Positions 17,645-26,711 of a stretch of DNA of 64,000 bases are shown here, piece by piece. Position 1 is the stretch's first letter. The number at the start of each line of letters is the position of its first letter. The notes under the pieces were generated by a model. It did not search any database. It saw only the letters and a program-made list of their open reading frames with translations, and was not told the DNA's origin. The position numbers were made by a program, and so were the translations under genes. The DNA lies in contig NZ_LGHZ01000015.1 of assembly GCF_001266615.1 (NCBI RefSeq), positions 62,001 through 126,000 on the forward strand, read 5' to 3'. The stretch comes from Kluyvera genomosp. 1 (GTDB taxonomy: Bacteria > Pseudomonadota > Gammaproteobacteria > Enterobacterales > Enterobacteriaceae).

Positions 17645-17662
17645 CGCCGGTTTGCCCCGGCG
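17645..17662 (+). terminator. Weak terminator-like hairpin after yecR
   Basis: CGCCGG/CCGGCG stem with a six-base loop, followed by TTATTTATT. Six bases beyond the yecR stop codon. Confidence 0.45.
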
Positions 17663-17828
17663 TTATTTATTCTCGCCTTTATTTTATCGTTATATTTATG
17701 ACAATGAGTTTTATTCCCATTCGTATTATTAAATAATTAATTTTATATTTACCTTTTGCAAATAATTTAATAACAAATTATAGTTTCGCGGTAATTAACT
17801 TGTAACGAATTTATCAGGAGCGAAAACG

Positions 17829-18326
17829 ATGCTTAAAGCCCCCATGATCGAGAAATTAAACGAACAGATGAATCTCGAACTCTATTCTTCACTGCTGTAT
17901 CAACAGATGAGCGCCTGGTGCAGTTTCAACAGCTTTGAGGGTGCAGCGGCCTTTTTGCGTCGCCATGCGCAAGAAGAGATGACGCACATGCAGCGCCTGT
18001 TTGATTATCTGACCGACACCGGCAGCCTGCCGCGCATCAACACGGTACAGAGCCCGGTTGCTGAGTACGCTTCACTGGATGAGTTGTTCCGCGTGACCTA
18101 CGAACATGAGCAGCTGATTACCAGCAAGATCAATGAGCTGGCACATGCAGCGATGACTCATCAGGACTATCCGACCTTTAACTTCCTGCAATGGTATGTC
18201 GCTGAACAGCATGAAGAAGAGAAACTGTTTAAATCGGTGATTGATAAACTGACGCTGGCGGGTAAAAGCGGAGAAGGCCTGTACTTTATCGATAAAGAAC
18301 TGGCAACACTCGATACGCAGAATTAA
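17829..18326 (+). CDS. ftnA: FtnA ferritin
   Basis: Main bacterial non-haem ferritin, a 24-mer iron-storage shell. The 165 residues match E. coli FtnA in length. Ferroxidase ligands are intact: Glu17, Glu50 and His53 (EEMTH), Glu94, Gln127 and Glu130. The ribosome site AGGAG lies upstream. The preceding 190 bases are A/T-rich and hold its promoter; in E. coli ftnA is controlled by Fur and H-NS, but I did not identify sites here. It shares the ferritin fold with ftnB some 6 kb upstream, which lacks key ferroxidase ligands. Confidence 0.97.
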   Translation: MLKAPMIEKLNEQMNLELYSSLLYQQMSAWCSFNSFEGAAAFLRRHAQEEMTHMQRLFDYLTDTGSLPRINTVQSPVAEYASLDELFRVTYEHEQLITSKINELAHAAMTHQDYPTFNFLQWYVAEQHEEEKLFKSVIDKLTLAGKSGEGLYFIDKELATLDTQN

Positions 18327-18332
18327 TTATCG

Positions 18333-18357
18333 GGCAGCGGCGTTTCGCGCCGCTGCC
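18333..18357. terminator. Hairpin between convergent ftnA and yecH
   Basis: Perfect ten-base-pair stem GGCAGCGGCG/CGCCGCTGCC with a TTTCG loop, between the two stop codons. A T-rich tail is short on both sides; it probably serves as a shared terminator. Confidence 0.65.
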
Positions 18358-18359
18358 GA

Positions 18360-18599
18360 TTAATGACGGCAGATTTTACTTTCAGCGGTATTAAAGCCAA
18401 ATTCCTGCGGAATAAATTTTCCTTTCTGATGCAGAAATGCAACTAACTCGCCAGCACTCATATTTTCCGCCGAACAAGTGTGAAAACGCGCCTGCTCGCC
18501 AAAACGTGCATGAATTGCCGCTTCGAGGCTTTCAATACTGTATTGCTCGCCGGACGCCAACATCATATTGAGTACTTCGTGGCCGTGAATAGATTCCAT
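18360..18599 (-). CDS. yecH: YecH (DUF2492) protein
   Basis: Small protein of 79 residues, unknown function, matching YecH (MESIHGHEVLNMM, RFGEQARFHTCSAENM, conserved C-terminal KICRH). The His and Cys residues are consistent with metal binding, but this is inference. Length equals the E. coli protein. GAGG lies upstream of the ATG. It faces ftnA and is divergent from tyrP. Confidence 0.9.
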   Translation of the reverse strand: MESIHGHEVLNMMLASGEQYSIESLEAAIHARFGEQARFHTCSAENMSAGELVAFLHQKGKFIPQEFGFNTAESKICRH

Positions 18600-18685
18600 G
18601 ATTCCTCCCCTAATAAAGTGCCAACATAACCTGCATTTAGATTATATGTTTTGCGCTAGCGCAGTTTTCTCTCGCACCTTAAAAT

Positions 18686-18726
18686 CGTAAACTTATCAAT
18701 ACACCTGCTGTAATTCAGATTTGACG
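18686..18726. promoter_or_regulatory. TyrR boxes of the tyrP promoter
   Basis: Two TyrR-like 18-mers lie 23 bases apart, start to start. The one at 18709-18726 (TGTAA, then TTTGACG at the other end) closely resembles the weak tyrP box of E. coli. The one at 18686-18703 (CGTAAA...AATACA) resembles the consensus TGTAAA-N6-TTTACA. They sit 70-110 bases before tyrP, where TyrR represses with tyrosine and activates with phenylalanine in E. coli. Confidence 0.65.
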
Positions 18727-18794
18727 AAAACATCGCTTTCACATACTCTGCGCGACATCTTTTGTTGTGATGATGTCGTGAAGTAGAGGAAAGC

Positions 18795-20006
18795 GTGAGA
18801 AATCGTACCCTGGGGAGTATTTTAATCGTAGCCGGCACCACGATCGGCGCAGGAATGTTGGCGATGCCGCTGGCCTCTGCGGGCGTGGGGTTTGGCGTTA
18901 CGCTGGTACTGTTAGTCGGGCTCTGGGCGTTGATGTGCTATACCGCCCTGCTGCTGCTGGAAGTTTATCAGCACGTTCCTGCCGATACCGGTTTGGGGTC
19001 ACTGGCGCTGCGCTACCTGGGACGCTACGGACAGTGGGTCACCGGGTTTAGCATGATGTTCCTGATGTATGCGTTAACCGCTGCCTATATCAGCGGCGCA
19101 GGTGAGTTACTGGCCTCAAGTCTCAGCCAATGGTTCAGCGTTGATATGCCTCCTGCTCTCGGTGTCCTGCTGTTCACTGCCGTTGGCGGTCTGGTTATCT
19201 GCATCGGCACGTCGCTGGTCGATCTCTTCAACCGCTTCCTCTTTAGCGCCAAAATTATCTTTTTGATTGTTATGCTGGTTCTGCTGCTGCCACATATCCA
19301 CAAAATTAACCTACTGACGCTACCGCTTGAGCAAGGGCTAGCGCTATCGGCTATTCCAGTTATCTTCACCTCTTTTGGTTTCCACGGTAGCGTACCGAGC
19401 ATCGTCAGCTATATGAACGGCGATGTGCGTAAACTACGCCGGGTATTTGTGATTGGTAGCGCGATCCCGCTGGTGGCCTACCTATTTTGGCAGCTCGCGA
19501 CGCTGGGTAGCATCGACGCGCCTGTATTCGGCGCACTGATGGAGCAGCACAGTGGCTTAAATGGTCTGCTGATGGCGATCCGCGAAGTCGTTGCTTCGCC
19601 TCACGTTGAACTGGCCGTACACCTGTTTGCCGACCTGGCGTTGGCAACCTCCTTCCTCGGCGTGGCGCTGGGTCTGTTTGATTACCTGGCCGACCTGTTC
19701 CAGCGTAAAAATACCGTGCGTGGCCGTCTGCATACCGGCGCGATTACCTTCCTGCCGCCTCTGGCCTTTGCGTTGTTCTATCCACGCGGTTTTGTGATGG
19801 CGCTGGGTTACGCGGGCGTCGCACTGGCGGTGCTGGCGTTGATTATCCCCTCGCTGCTCACCCTGCAAAGCCGCAAACATCACCCGGAAGGCGGCTACCG
19901 TGTCGCCGGTGGCAAACCGATGCTGTGGCTGGTATTTGCCTGCGGGATTGCGGTCATTCTGATTCAGGCAAGTATTGCGAGCGGTTTACTGCCGTCGGTA
20001 GGCTAG
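18795..20006 (+). CDS. tyrP: TyrP tyrosine-specific permease
   Basis: Inner-membrane proton symporter for tyrosine (403 residues, eleven predicted helices), of the aromatic/hydroxy amino-acid permease family with Mtr and TnaB. The family hallmark [12 protein letters not shown] is at residues 15-26, and [14 protein letters not shown] is conserved. The start is GTG ([10 protein letters not shown]), as in E. coli, with GAGGAAAG upstream. TyrR boxes precede it. It is a single-gene unit followed by a long hairpin. Confidence 0.96.
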   Translation: MRNRTLGSILIVAGTTIGAGMLAMPLASAGVGFGVTLVLLVGLWALMCYTALLLLEVYQHVPADTGLGSLALRYLGRYGQWVTGFSMMFLMYALTAAYISGAGELLASSLSQWFSVDMPPALGVLLFTAVGGLVICIGTSLVDLFNRFLFSAKIIFLIVMLVLLLPHIHKINLLTLPLEQGLALSAIPVIFTSFGFHGSVPSIVSYMNGDVRKLRRVFVIGSAIPLVAYLFWQLATLGSIDAPVFGALMEQHSGLNGLLMAIREVVASPHVELAVHLFADLALATSFLGVALGLFDYLADLFQRKNTVRGRLHTGAITFLPPLAFALFYPRGFVMALGYAGVALAVLALIIPSLLTLQSRKHHPEGGYRVAGGKPMLWLVFACGIAVILIQASIASGLLPSVG

Positions 20007-20014
20007 CCTGAATC

Positions 20015-20056
20015 CCCCAGAAACGTCATCGCCGCGCGTGGATGATGTTTCTGGGG
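20015..20056. terminator. Long stem-loop after tyrP
   Basis: Sixteen-pair stem (CCCCAGAAAC...TCATC with GATGA...GTTTCTGGGG, one G-U pair) and a ten-base loop, nine bases after the tyrP stop. TTTTTT occurs only 11 bases later, so it is either an imperfect terminator or a 3'-end stabilising structure. Confidence 0.6.
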
Positions 20057-20678
20057 TGTGAATCATTTTTTGAAGCACATCATAATTACAGAAAATTAAT
20101 TCCGGTAATAGTTATTCATACCAAATGCATATAAGCCGCCACGATCACCCAGCGTTATTTTCATTTCATTTATCATTGCAGCCTGCCATTAAATGATACC
20201 TCCCGCTGCTGAATGAGTTTTATCGTCATATCCGGCTTGTGCCATAATGCTAATGTTTTTATTTAACATTATAAAACAAACAGTTAACTGAAACCTCCAT
20301 CCTAAAGTGATGCCCTTACCCCTCCAGCTATTTTCCACTCTCGGATAAACTCGTTAATTTCACATTAGTCGCGATTTTCGTCAAAATTGACGACAAAGAA
20401 TCCCCACTCGACCTATAAATACCTAATCCCGTTAGGTTGTCTCTTTATTGCATCCGCAACCGTAATGGCAATGTGAAATCAGGCAATTCCTCTCACTTCG
20501 CATCCGCAAAGTAGATAATTATTCAGTCCGGAGATGTTAAAAGCCCGCCACCGCTGCCTCTTTTTAGTGCAACACGAGTGCTAAATTTTAAATAAATGTT
20601 AAATTTAACGCATGCAGTGAGTAACACTGCATACCACGGCTAACCAAGAATATATTACTAACAAGACTAAGGTTTATC
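20057..20678. promoter_or_regulatory. Intergenic region upstream of the dehydrogenase gene
   Basis: About 620 bases, A/T-rich, no supported gene. Two regular structures stand out. An inverted repeat TAATGTT/AACATTA lies at 20251-20271. A perfect eight-base hairpin ATGCAGTG/CACTGCAT with a five-base loop lies at 20612-20632, 46 bases before the start codon and thus likely in the 5' leader. I could not name a regulator for either. Confidence 0.45.
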
Positions 20679-21953
20679 ATGGATAAGTTATCTTATGCTT
20701 CCGAAAGCAAGACATCTGCCTGGAACACCTACCTGCAACAAATCGAACGTGTCGCTCCTTATCTCGGTGAGTTATCCCGTTGGATCGATACCCTTCGTCA
20801 CCCTAAACGCGCACTGATTGTCGATATTCCTGTCCAGATGGACGATGGCTCAATCCGCCATTTTGAAGGCTATCGTGTCCAGCACAACCTCTCGCGTGGC
20901 CCGGGCAAAGGCGGCGTGCGTTACCACCCGGATGTAGACCTCAATGAAGTCATGGCGTTGTCCGCGTGGATGACCATCAAGTGTGCAGCCCTGAACCTGC
21001 CGTACGGCGGTGCGAAAGGTGGCGTCCGTGTGAACCCATTCGAACTGTCTGAAGGTGAACTTGAGCGCCTGACCCGTCGTTACACCAGCGAGATTGGCAT
21101 TATCATCGGGCCACAAAAAGATATCCCAGCTCCGGACGTCGGGACTAATGGCAAAGTGATGGCGTGGATGATGGACACCTACTCCATGAACCATGGCACT
21201 ACCATTACCGGCGTTGTCACCGGCAAACCGATTCATCTTGGCGGTTCTCTGGGTCGCGAGAAAGCCACCGGTCGCGGCGTCTACATCAGCGGCCGGGAAG
21301 TGGCACGCCGCGCCAATATTGAAGTGGAAGGGGCACGCGTTGCGGTGCAAGGCTTCGGTAACGTCGGCAGCGAAGCGGCACGTCTGTTTTCTGGTGCAGG
21401 CGCACGCGTGGTGGCAATTCAGGACCATACCGCGACGTTGTTCAATGCGAACGGCATTGATATGGATGCGCTGACGACCTGGCAGATCGAGCACAAACAG
21501 ATTGCCGGTTTCCCGGGGGCTGACACCATTGCCAGCGAAGCGTTCTGGGAAGTGGATATGGACATATTTATTCCAGCGGCGTTGGAAGGCCAGATTACCC
21601 GTCAGCGCGCCGAGATTCTCAAATGCAAACTGGTGCTGGAGGGTGCAAACGGCCCGACTTACCCGGATGCCGATGATGTTCTCGCCAATCGCGGTATTGT
21701 CGTTGTACCAGACGTGGTGTGTAACGCCGGCGGTGTAACCGTCAGTTACTTTGAATGGGTACAGGACATGGCGAGCTTCTTCTGGAGCGAAGAAGAGATC
21801 AACGCCCGTATGGACAGAATCATGACCGATGCGATGGTGCACGTTTGGGAAAAAGCCGCGGAAAAAACCTGCTCTCTGCGTACGGCAGCCTATATCGTTG
21901 CCTGTGAGCGCATTTTGCTGGCGCGTAAAGATCGCGGGATCTATCCAGGCTAA
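20679..21953 (+). CDS. Glu/Leu/Phe/Val dehydrogenase family protein (probable glutamate dehydrogenase)
   Basis: Cytoplasmic oxidoreductase of 424 residues that deaminates an amino acid (most likely glutamate) to its 2-oxo acid. The dimerisation/substrate domain carries [13 protein letters not shown] with the catalytic lysine and DIPAPDVGT with the catalytic aspartate. The Rossmann domain carries [14 protein letters not shown]. The subfamily differs from E. coli GdhA (447 residues, NADP-linked); similar 424-residue proteins occur in Salmonella and Klebsiella relatives. Coenzyme choice is not certain by reading. An AAGG ribosome site lies about ten bases before the ATG. A terminator hairpin follows. 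Confidence 0.88.
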   Translation: MDKLSYASESKTSAWNTYLQQIERVAPYLGELSRWIDTLRHPKRALIVDIPVQMDDGSIRHFEGYRVQHNLSRGPGKGGVRYHPDVDLNEVMALSAWMTIKCAALNLPYGGAKGGVRVNPFELSEGELERLTRRYTSEIGIIIGPQKDIPAPDVGTNGKVMAWMMDTYSMNHGTTITGVVTGKPIHLGGSLGREKATGRGVYISGREVARRANIEVEGARVAVQGFGNVGSEAARLFSGAGARVVAIQDHTATLFNANGIDMDALTTWQIEHKQIAGFPGADTIASEAFWEVDMDIFIPAALEGQITRQRAEILKCKLVLEGANGPTYPDADDVLANRGIVVVPDVVCNAGGVTVSYFEWVQDMASFFWSEEEINARMDRIMTDAMVHVWEKAAEKTCSLRTAAYIVACERILLARKDRGIYPG

Positions 21954-21962
21954 TACAGCCAA

Positions 21963-21995
21963 CGGTGAGCGGCTCCGGCGGCTCACCGCCTTTCT
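21963..21995 (+). terminator. Terminator after the dehydrogenase gene
   Basis: Eight-base-pair stem CGGTGAGC/GCTCACCG with a ten-base loop and a CC-TTTCTT tail, ten bases after the stop codon. Confidence 0.65.
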
Positions 21996-22057
21996 TCTAC
22001 CAAATTGGCCGGGCTGAGCTATGCTGTATGCCGTTAAGACACCCAAAGGAGTCAGGC

Positions 22058-22819
22058 ATGGCCGACTGGAACCCCTCGTTATACCTGCAATTTGCCTCCG
22101 AACGTACCCGCCCGGCGGCAGAGTTGTTAGCCCGTATTGCCAAACCTTCCGCTAAATATATTGCCGACTTAGGCTGTGGCCCGGGCAACAGTACCGAGCT
22201 GCTGCGCGATATCTGGCCAGATGCAGCAATCACCGGTATAGATAATTCGCCCGCAATGCTGGAAAAAGCACAGCAGGCGCTGCCTGATTGCCAGTTTGAA
22301 AACGCTAATATCAGCGAGTGGCAGCCGGAACAACCGCTGGATGTGCTCTACGCTAACGCGTCGCTGCAATGGGTGGGCGATCATCCGACGCTGTTTCCCC
22401 ATCTCGCCTCATTGCTGGCAAAAGATGGCGTACTTGCGGTGCAAATGCCGGATAACTGGCAAGAACCGTCCCATGCTTCAATGCGCCAGGTCGCCAATGA
22501 ACTGGGCCATCCACCGCGTGCGCGAACGCCGTTACCGAGCGTTGCGGTTTATTATGATTTGCTGACGCAAAGCGGCTGTGATGTCGATATCTGGCGAACC
22601 ACCTATTTCCATCCGCTGGTGTCGCATCAGGCGATTATCGAATGGCTCAGCGCCACCGGACTACGCCCATATCTGCAGGATCTGGATAGCGTTAGCCAGC
22701 AGGCCTTCCTGCAACGCTACCTGCAATTGTTGGAAGAACATTATCCACGGCAAAAAAATGGCCAGGTGCTGCTGGCGTTCCCGCGCTTATTTATTGTCGC
22801 CCGGCGGGTTAACCGCTGA
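22058..22819 (+). CDS. tam: Tam trans-aconitate 2-methyltransferase
   Basis: SAM-dependent methyltransferase of 253 residues that methylates trans-aconitate, an inhibitor of the TCA cycle formed from cis-aconitate. It starts [20 protein letters not shown] and has the SAM motif [12 protein letters not shown]-like [12 protein letters not shown], then GIDNSPAML, and the conserved C-terminal block [15 protein letters not shown]-like ([15 protein letters not shown]). I chose the ATG after AAAGGAG; upstream in-frame codons overlap the preceding terminator. In E. coli tam lies elsewhere in the chromosome, so this location is a rearrangement or a second lineage-specific placement. Confidence 0.93.
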   Translation: MADWNPSLYLQFASERTRPAAELLARIAKPSAKYIADLGCGPGNSTELLRDIWPDAAITGIDNSPAMLEKAQQALPDCQFENANISEWQPEQPLDVLYANASLQWVGDHPTLFPHLASLLAKDGVLAVQMPDNWQEPSHASMRQVANELGHPPRARTPLPSVAVYYDLLTQSGCDVDIWRTTYFHPLVSHQAIIEWLSATGLRPYLQDLDSVSQQAFLQRYLQLLEEHYPRQKNGQVLLAFPRLFIVARRVNR

Positions 22820-22940
22820 GTCAGAGATAGCGATGACTGCTGCAGAAAGTAGTGTCTGCCAGTTCAGCGCAATATTCCGTTCACGTTATGTTTGGCAGAA
22901 CATGAAACATTGGCATCCGTAACGGGCTAAGGGGAGCGCC

Positions 22941-22990
22941 GCGCTCCTTGTGCTGCACAGGTTATATGGCATGCAGTGCACAAGGAGCGC
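22941..22990. repeat. Long inverted repeat between tam and yecA
   Basis: Arms GCGCTCCTTGTG + CTGCA and TGCAG + CACAAGGAGCGC pair over 12 and 5 bases with a two-base bulge around a 14-base loop. A third copy of the GGAGCGC motif lies just upstream (22934-22940). It sits between convergent genes and could be a bidirectional terminator, but no T runs flank it; it may instead be a small dispersed repeat. Confidence 0.6.
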
Positions 22991-23061
22991 AATCGGCTGG
23001 AAAGCTGAGAGTAATATCGCTTAGCTAATCAATACCCGCCTGACTTAGACGGCATTCATGC

Positions 23062-23730
23062 TTATTTTGCTAAGCAACACTGCTTATACTTTTTCCCACT
23101 GCCGCACGGGCACGGATCGTTGCGGCCCACTTTTGGCGCGTTCACAATCGGCTGCTTGACCGGCTTTTCTTTTGGATTGTCCATCCAGTAGTCATACAGC
23201 GCCAGCGCCGCCGGGCGGATTTGGTCGATGCTATCGACATACTCTTCGGCAGTAAATTTACCCAGCTCAGTGGTTTTTTCTTCGTCGCCGTGCAGAGCGA
23301 TGTTATCCAGCGCAGACTGCAATTCTTCCGGCAGACCGGTCCAGTCGCTCAACGCCACACCGCGCAGATAGCCGTAACACCACTCTTCAACGATGGTCAG
23401 CTCCTGATCCTCTTCTTCGCGCGTACCAAACAGTGGCTCGAACTGATCAGGATAATCATTCAGACGGTCGGCAATGTCGCTCATGTGCTGCAGTGCCAGA
23501 TTCACAAAGCGGTCGCGCTCGCGGTCGGTCGCCCAGTGCGGCACGTGTTCGGCCCCACCCCATACGGCGAACATCCATTCGGCTGGTTCAATCTCCAGCG
23601 GAGACGAAAGCACGGCGGTCAGCATGCCGTCCAGTTCGGACACGTCGATAATTGACGCATCGGTGGCATATTTGGCAATCGTCTCGTCCAGCCATTCCAG
23701 TTCGCTTTCGGTTAATGGTCCCGTATTCAT
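23062..23730 (-). CDS. yecA: YecA, SEC-C motif protein
   Basis: Protein of 222 residues, UPF0149/YecA family. The N-terminal part has the [12 protein letters not shown] segment typical of the family; the C-terminal end is a SEC-C zinc-binding motif ([18 protein letters not shown]), like the one at the end of SecA. YecA proteins bind zinc and have been connected with SecA and ribosomes, but the precise role is unsettled. I chose the ATG at [15 protein letters not shown] to match E. coli (221 residues). It lies between tam and the liv-type operon. Confidence 0.93.
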   Translation of the reverse strand: MNTGPLTESELEWLDETIAKYATDASIIDVSELDGMLTAVLSSPLEIEPAEWMFAVWGGAEHVPHWATDRERDRFVNLALQHMSDIADRLNDYPDQFEPLFGTREEEDQELTIVEEWCYGYLRGVALSDWTGLPEELQSALDNIALHGDEEKTTELGKFTAEEYVDSIDQIRPAALALYDYWMDNPKEKPVKQPIVNAPKVGRNDPCPCGSGKKYKQCCLAK

Positions 23731-23774
23731 ACTTATCTCTACCGTTGTTGATGACGTGTATCTTAGATTCAGGC

Positions 23775-23816
23775 GCAATGATGCAGGAGTTTACCGCTGA
23801 ACTCCAGCATCATTGC
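23775..23816. repeat. Long hairpin between yecA and livF
   Basis: Arms GCAATGATGC + GGAGTT and AACTCC + GCATCATTGC pair over 10 and 6 bases with a single A-A mismatch and an eight-base loop. It lies nine bases past the livF stop codon on the minus strand. No T run follows, so it looks like a transcript 3'-end structure or a Rho-dependent stop point instead of a classical terminator. Confidence 0.6.
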
Positions 23817-23824
23817 CCCTTATG

Positions 23825-24541
23825 TTACACACCGCCCAGATACGCTTTACGCACATCCTCATTGCCCAGCAGCTCCTCGCCGCTGCCGCTGAGACGGATC
23901 TGTCCGTTGACCATCACATATCCGCGATCCGAGAGCTTGAGCGCGTGATGGGCATTTTGCTCCACCAGAAAAATGGTCATGCCGTTGCTCGCCAGCTCAC
24001 GCAACGTCTGGAAGATCTGTTTCACCACAATCGGCGCCAGTCCCAGACTCGGTTCATCCAACAGCAACAGCTTAGGGCGGCTCATCAACGCGCGGGCTAT
24101 CGCCAGCATCTGCTGCTCACCGCCAGACATGGTCATCGCCCGCTGTTTACGCCGCTCCTTTAGCCGAGGAAAAAGATCGAACATGCTTTGCAGATCCTCA
24201 GCGGCATATTTATTACCAATGGGAATCGTCCCCATCAGTAAGTTCTCTTCGACGGTCATGTCTGGGAAAATTCGCCGCCCCTCGGGCGCCTGCGCAATCC
24301 CCGCCGAGGCGACAAAGTGGGTCGATTTATGGCTAATATCTTCACCGCCAAACAAGATCTGCCCGCTGCGCACTCGGGGCTGGCCGAAAATAGACATCAA
24401 TAGCGTCGATTTCCCCGCACCGTTAGCACCAATAAGAGACACGGTTTCCCCCTTATTGACCTGCAAGGACACCTGTTTGAGCGCCTGGATCACGCCGTAA
24501 AAAACATCCACTTCACGAAATTCCAGCATCGGCTCGCTCAT
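23825..24541 (-). CDS. livF: LivF-type branched-chain amino-acid ABC transporter ATPase
   Basis: One of the two ATPases of a hydrophobic amino-acid importer (238 residues). Walker A is GANGAGKST, the signature is MSGGEQQ and Walker B is LLLLDEPSLGLAP. The sequence is typical of LivF. It overlaps livG by four bases and is the last gene of a five-gene operon. In E. coli the liv genes are far away next to livK, so this is probably a second, diverged system and not the canonical locus; I use the liv symbol for family position. Confidence 0.88.
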   Translation of the reverse strand: MSEPMLEFREVDVFYGVIQALKQVSLQVNKGETVSLIGANGAGKSTLLMSIFGQPRVRSGQILFGGEDISHKSTHFVASAGIAQAPEGRRIFPDMTVEENLLMGTIPIGNKYAAEDLQSMFDLFPRLKERRKQRAMTMSGGEQQMLAIARALMSRPKLLLLDEPSLGLAPIVVKQIFQTLRELASNGMTIFLVEQNAHHALKLSDRGYVMVNGQIRLSGSGEELLGNEDVRKAYLGGV

Positions 24542-25416
24542 AGATGAACCTCGTCTTCACTGGCACCCAGATAGGCGGCAATCACCTTTTCGTCATGCTG
24601 GATCTGTTCAGCTTTGCCCTGTGCAATCACATCACCATGATCGAGCACGATAATATCGTCTGAAATCTCCATCACCATTCCCATATCATGTTCAATCAAT
24701 AAGACAGTTATCGCATGATGTTCGCGCAGGAAACGAATGATTTTGCTTAGCGCCAGCGTCTCTACCGGGTTGAGCCCAGCGGCAGGTTCATCAAGACAGA
24801 GAATCTCCGGCCCGGTACACATCGCGCGCGCAATCTCCAGCCGGCGCTGCTGGCCGTAAGACATCTCTCCCGCCAGCCGGTTAGCGCAATCAACAAGATC
24901 CACTACCTCCAGCCAGTAAAACGCGCGGTCCAGCGCCTCGCTTTCCGCACGGCGATAGGCTGGCGTATTCAGCACCCCGGCAATCAGGTTGCGGTTCACC
25001 TGCATATGCTGTGCCACCAGCAGGTTCTCCACTACCGACATTTCGCGGAATAAGCGGATATTCTGAAACGTGCGCGCCAGTCCCGCCCGGTTCACCAGAT
25101 GGGTACCGCCGAACATTTTATAGAACAGCCGCGAGCCAAGCCGTGTCGGATTTAGCCAGTCGCCCGGCTGAAATTTCTGCCCGAGGATTTGAATGACGTT
25201 GGTGGTTTTACCGCGCGCATTAAACAGAATATGGCCACCCGAGGCTTTATAGAATCCAGTCAGGCAGTTAAAAACGGTGGTCTTCCCTGCACCGTTTGGC
25301 CCAATCAGCGCGGTTATTGATCCACGTTCCACTTCAAGGTTAACGTCGTTTAACGCTTTAATACCGCCAAAGTGCATCATCAGATGCTCAACGCTTAAAA
25401 TCACATCGCGGCTCAT
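24538..25416 (-). CDS. livG: LivG-type branched-chain amino-acid ABC transporter ATPase
   Basis: Second ATPase of the importer (292 residues, longer than the 255 of E. coli LivG). Walker A is GPNGAGKTT, the signature is MSYGQQRRLEIARA and Walker B is ILCLDEPAAGLNP, all LivG-like. An insertion of about 35 residues (TNVIQILGQKFQPGDWLNPTR region, about 78-112) lies between Walker A and the signature and accounts for the extra length. It overlaps both neighbours by four bases, indicating tight coupling in the operon. Confidence 0.88.
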   Translation of the reverse strand: MSRDVILSVEHLMMHFGGIKALNDVNLEVERGSITALIGPNGAGKTTVFNCLTGFYKASGGHILFNARGKTTNVIQILGQKFQPGDWLNPTRLGSRLFYKMFGGTHLVNRAGLARTFQNIRLFREMSVVENLLVAQHMQVNRNLIAGVLNTPAYRRAESEALDRAFYWLEVVDLVDCANRLAGEMSYGQQRRLEIARAMCTGPEILCLDEPAAGLNPVETLALSKIIRFLREHHAITVLLIEHDMGMVMEISDDIIVLDHGDVIAQGKAEQIQHDEKVIAAYLGASEDEVHL

Positions 25417-26702
25417 GGTGCGACTCCCTTACGCACGGCATAGCCGCTGCGATTAATACGAATCAGGCCGCGCGGCCGCCAGATCATCATCACCACCATC
25501 AGCACGCCGAACAGCAGCACGCGATATTCGGCAAAACTGCGCAGCAGCTCTGGGGTGACGGTCAGCACAAACGCCGCCAGCACCACGCCGACGGTAGAGC
25601 CCATACCGCCCAGCACCACGATGGCGAGGATCAACGCCGATTCAAAGAAGGTAAATGAAGTCGGGTTCACAAAACCTTGGTAGGTGGCGAAGAATACCCC
25701 GGCGATCCCGGCTGTTGAAGCACCCAACGTGAAGGCCGACAGCTTCACCAATACGTGGTTTAGCCCCATCGAACGGCAGGCAATCTCATCTTCACGCAGC
25801 GCTTCCCACGCCCGGCCAATCGGCATCCGCGTCAGTCGATGCTTGATGTACAGCACCAGTAGCACCACCAGCACTAACACCGCGTAGATAAAGATAAACT
25901 TCATATTGGGGTTGTAGCTGAGATGGAAAAACTCATGGAACGGCACGCCGCCTTCTTTGGCTCGACGACCGAACTCAAGTCCAAAAAAGGTTGGCGGCGG
26001 TGCGGAAATCCCATTCGGACCGCCGGTAAAACTCAGCCAGTTGTTGAGGATCAGGCGGATAATCTCACCAAAGCCGAGGGTGACAATCGCCAGGTAATCG
26101 CCGTGCATGCGCAATACCGGGAAACCAAGCAGCGCTCCGGCGGCAGCGGCCATCAACGCGGCAATGGGCAGCATTGACCAAAAACCCAGCCCTAAATACT
26201 GATAACCCAGCGCCAGGCCGTAAGCACCAATGGCGTAAAAAGCCACGTAGCCCAGATCCAGCAGGCCCGCTAAACCGACCACGATGTTGAGCCCTAGCCC
26301 CAGCAGGACATAGATCAAACCGAGAATCGCAACGGTCAGCACATATTTAGTGGCCACAAACGGGAAGCAAATCGCCAGCGCGAGCACCAGCGGAATGATC
26401 CAGCGCATCCGGCTTTTGTAGCCTGCCGGGCGCACGTAGACGCCCGCGCTATCCCCTTCAAAACGCGCGGCAAAGCTGCGGCCCGTCTGGGTCATCAAAA
26501 ACGCGCTGAGCAGAAATCGCCCCACCATCACCGCGGCGATGATCCACACCAGCCGCTGTCCTTCGAAGTTAAAGCTATAGCCGTCCAGCACCACGCCAAC
26601 AATAGGGCCAAAAAGGATCAGCGCTACCAGACCTGAAAAAATGGTATCCAGTACGCAGCGTTTGAGTGAAAAGCCATCGTGAGAAGCCGTTAAGGTCGTC
26701 AT
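25413..26702 (-). CDS. livM: LivM-type branched-chain amino-acid ABC transporter permease
   Basis: Inner-membrane permease of 429 residues, the LivM length. The long N-terminal region has three hydrophobic helices, followed by the conserved core (GLGLNIVVGLAGLLDLGYVAFYAIGAY, LGFPVLRMHGDYLAIVTLGF) and the cytoplasmic coupling loop (GRAWEALREDEIACRSMGLN). It pairs with LivH to form the channel. It starts ten bases after livH and ends in a four-base overlap with livG. Confidence 0.88.
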   Translation of the reverse strand: MTTLTASHDGFSLKRCVLDTIFSGLVALILFGPIVGVVLDGYSFNFEGQRLVWIIAAVMVGRFLLSAFLMTQTGRSFAARFEGDSAGVYVRPAGYKSRMRWIIPLVLALAICFPFVATKYVLTVAILGLIYVLLGLGLNIVVGLAGLLDLGYVAFYAIGAYGLALGYQYLGLGFWSMLPIAALMAAAAGALLGFPVLRMHGDYLAIVTLGFGEIIRLILNNWLSFTGGPNGISAPPPTFFGLEFGRRAKEGGVPFHEFFHLSYNPNMKFIFIYAVLVLVVLLVLYIKHRLTRMPIGRAWEALREDEIACRSMGLNHVLVKLSAFTLGASTAGIAGVFFATYQGFVNPTSFTFFESALILAIVVLGGMGSTVGVVLAAFVLTVTPELLRSFAEYRVLLFGVLMVVMMIWRPRGLIRINRSGYAVRKGVAP

Positions 26703-26711
26703 GTTCAGCTC

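Noticed and set aside
20012-20062. CCCCCAG...CTGGGG structure after tyrP as a possible ERIC element
   Set aside because: It shares only GAATCCCC and CTGGGGTG with ERIC. The GGAGCTTAC core, the AACGCAGCCAAC segment and the terminal repeats are absent.
20850-22046. A 398-codon minus-strand open frame opposite the dehydrogenase gene
   Set aside because: It mirrors a strongly conserved enzyme gene, has no ribosome site and its composition (many His/Arg/Thr) is that of an antisense shadow of GC-rich codons.
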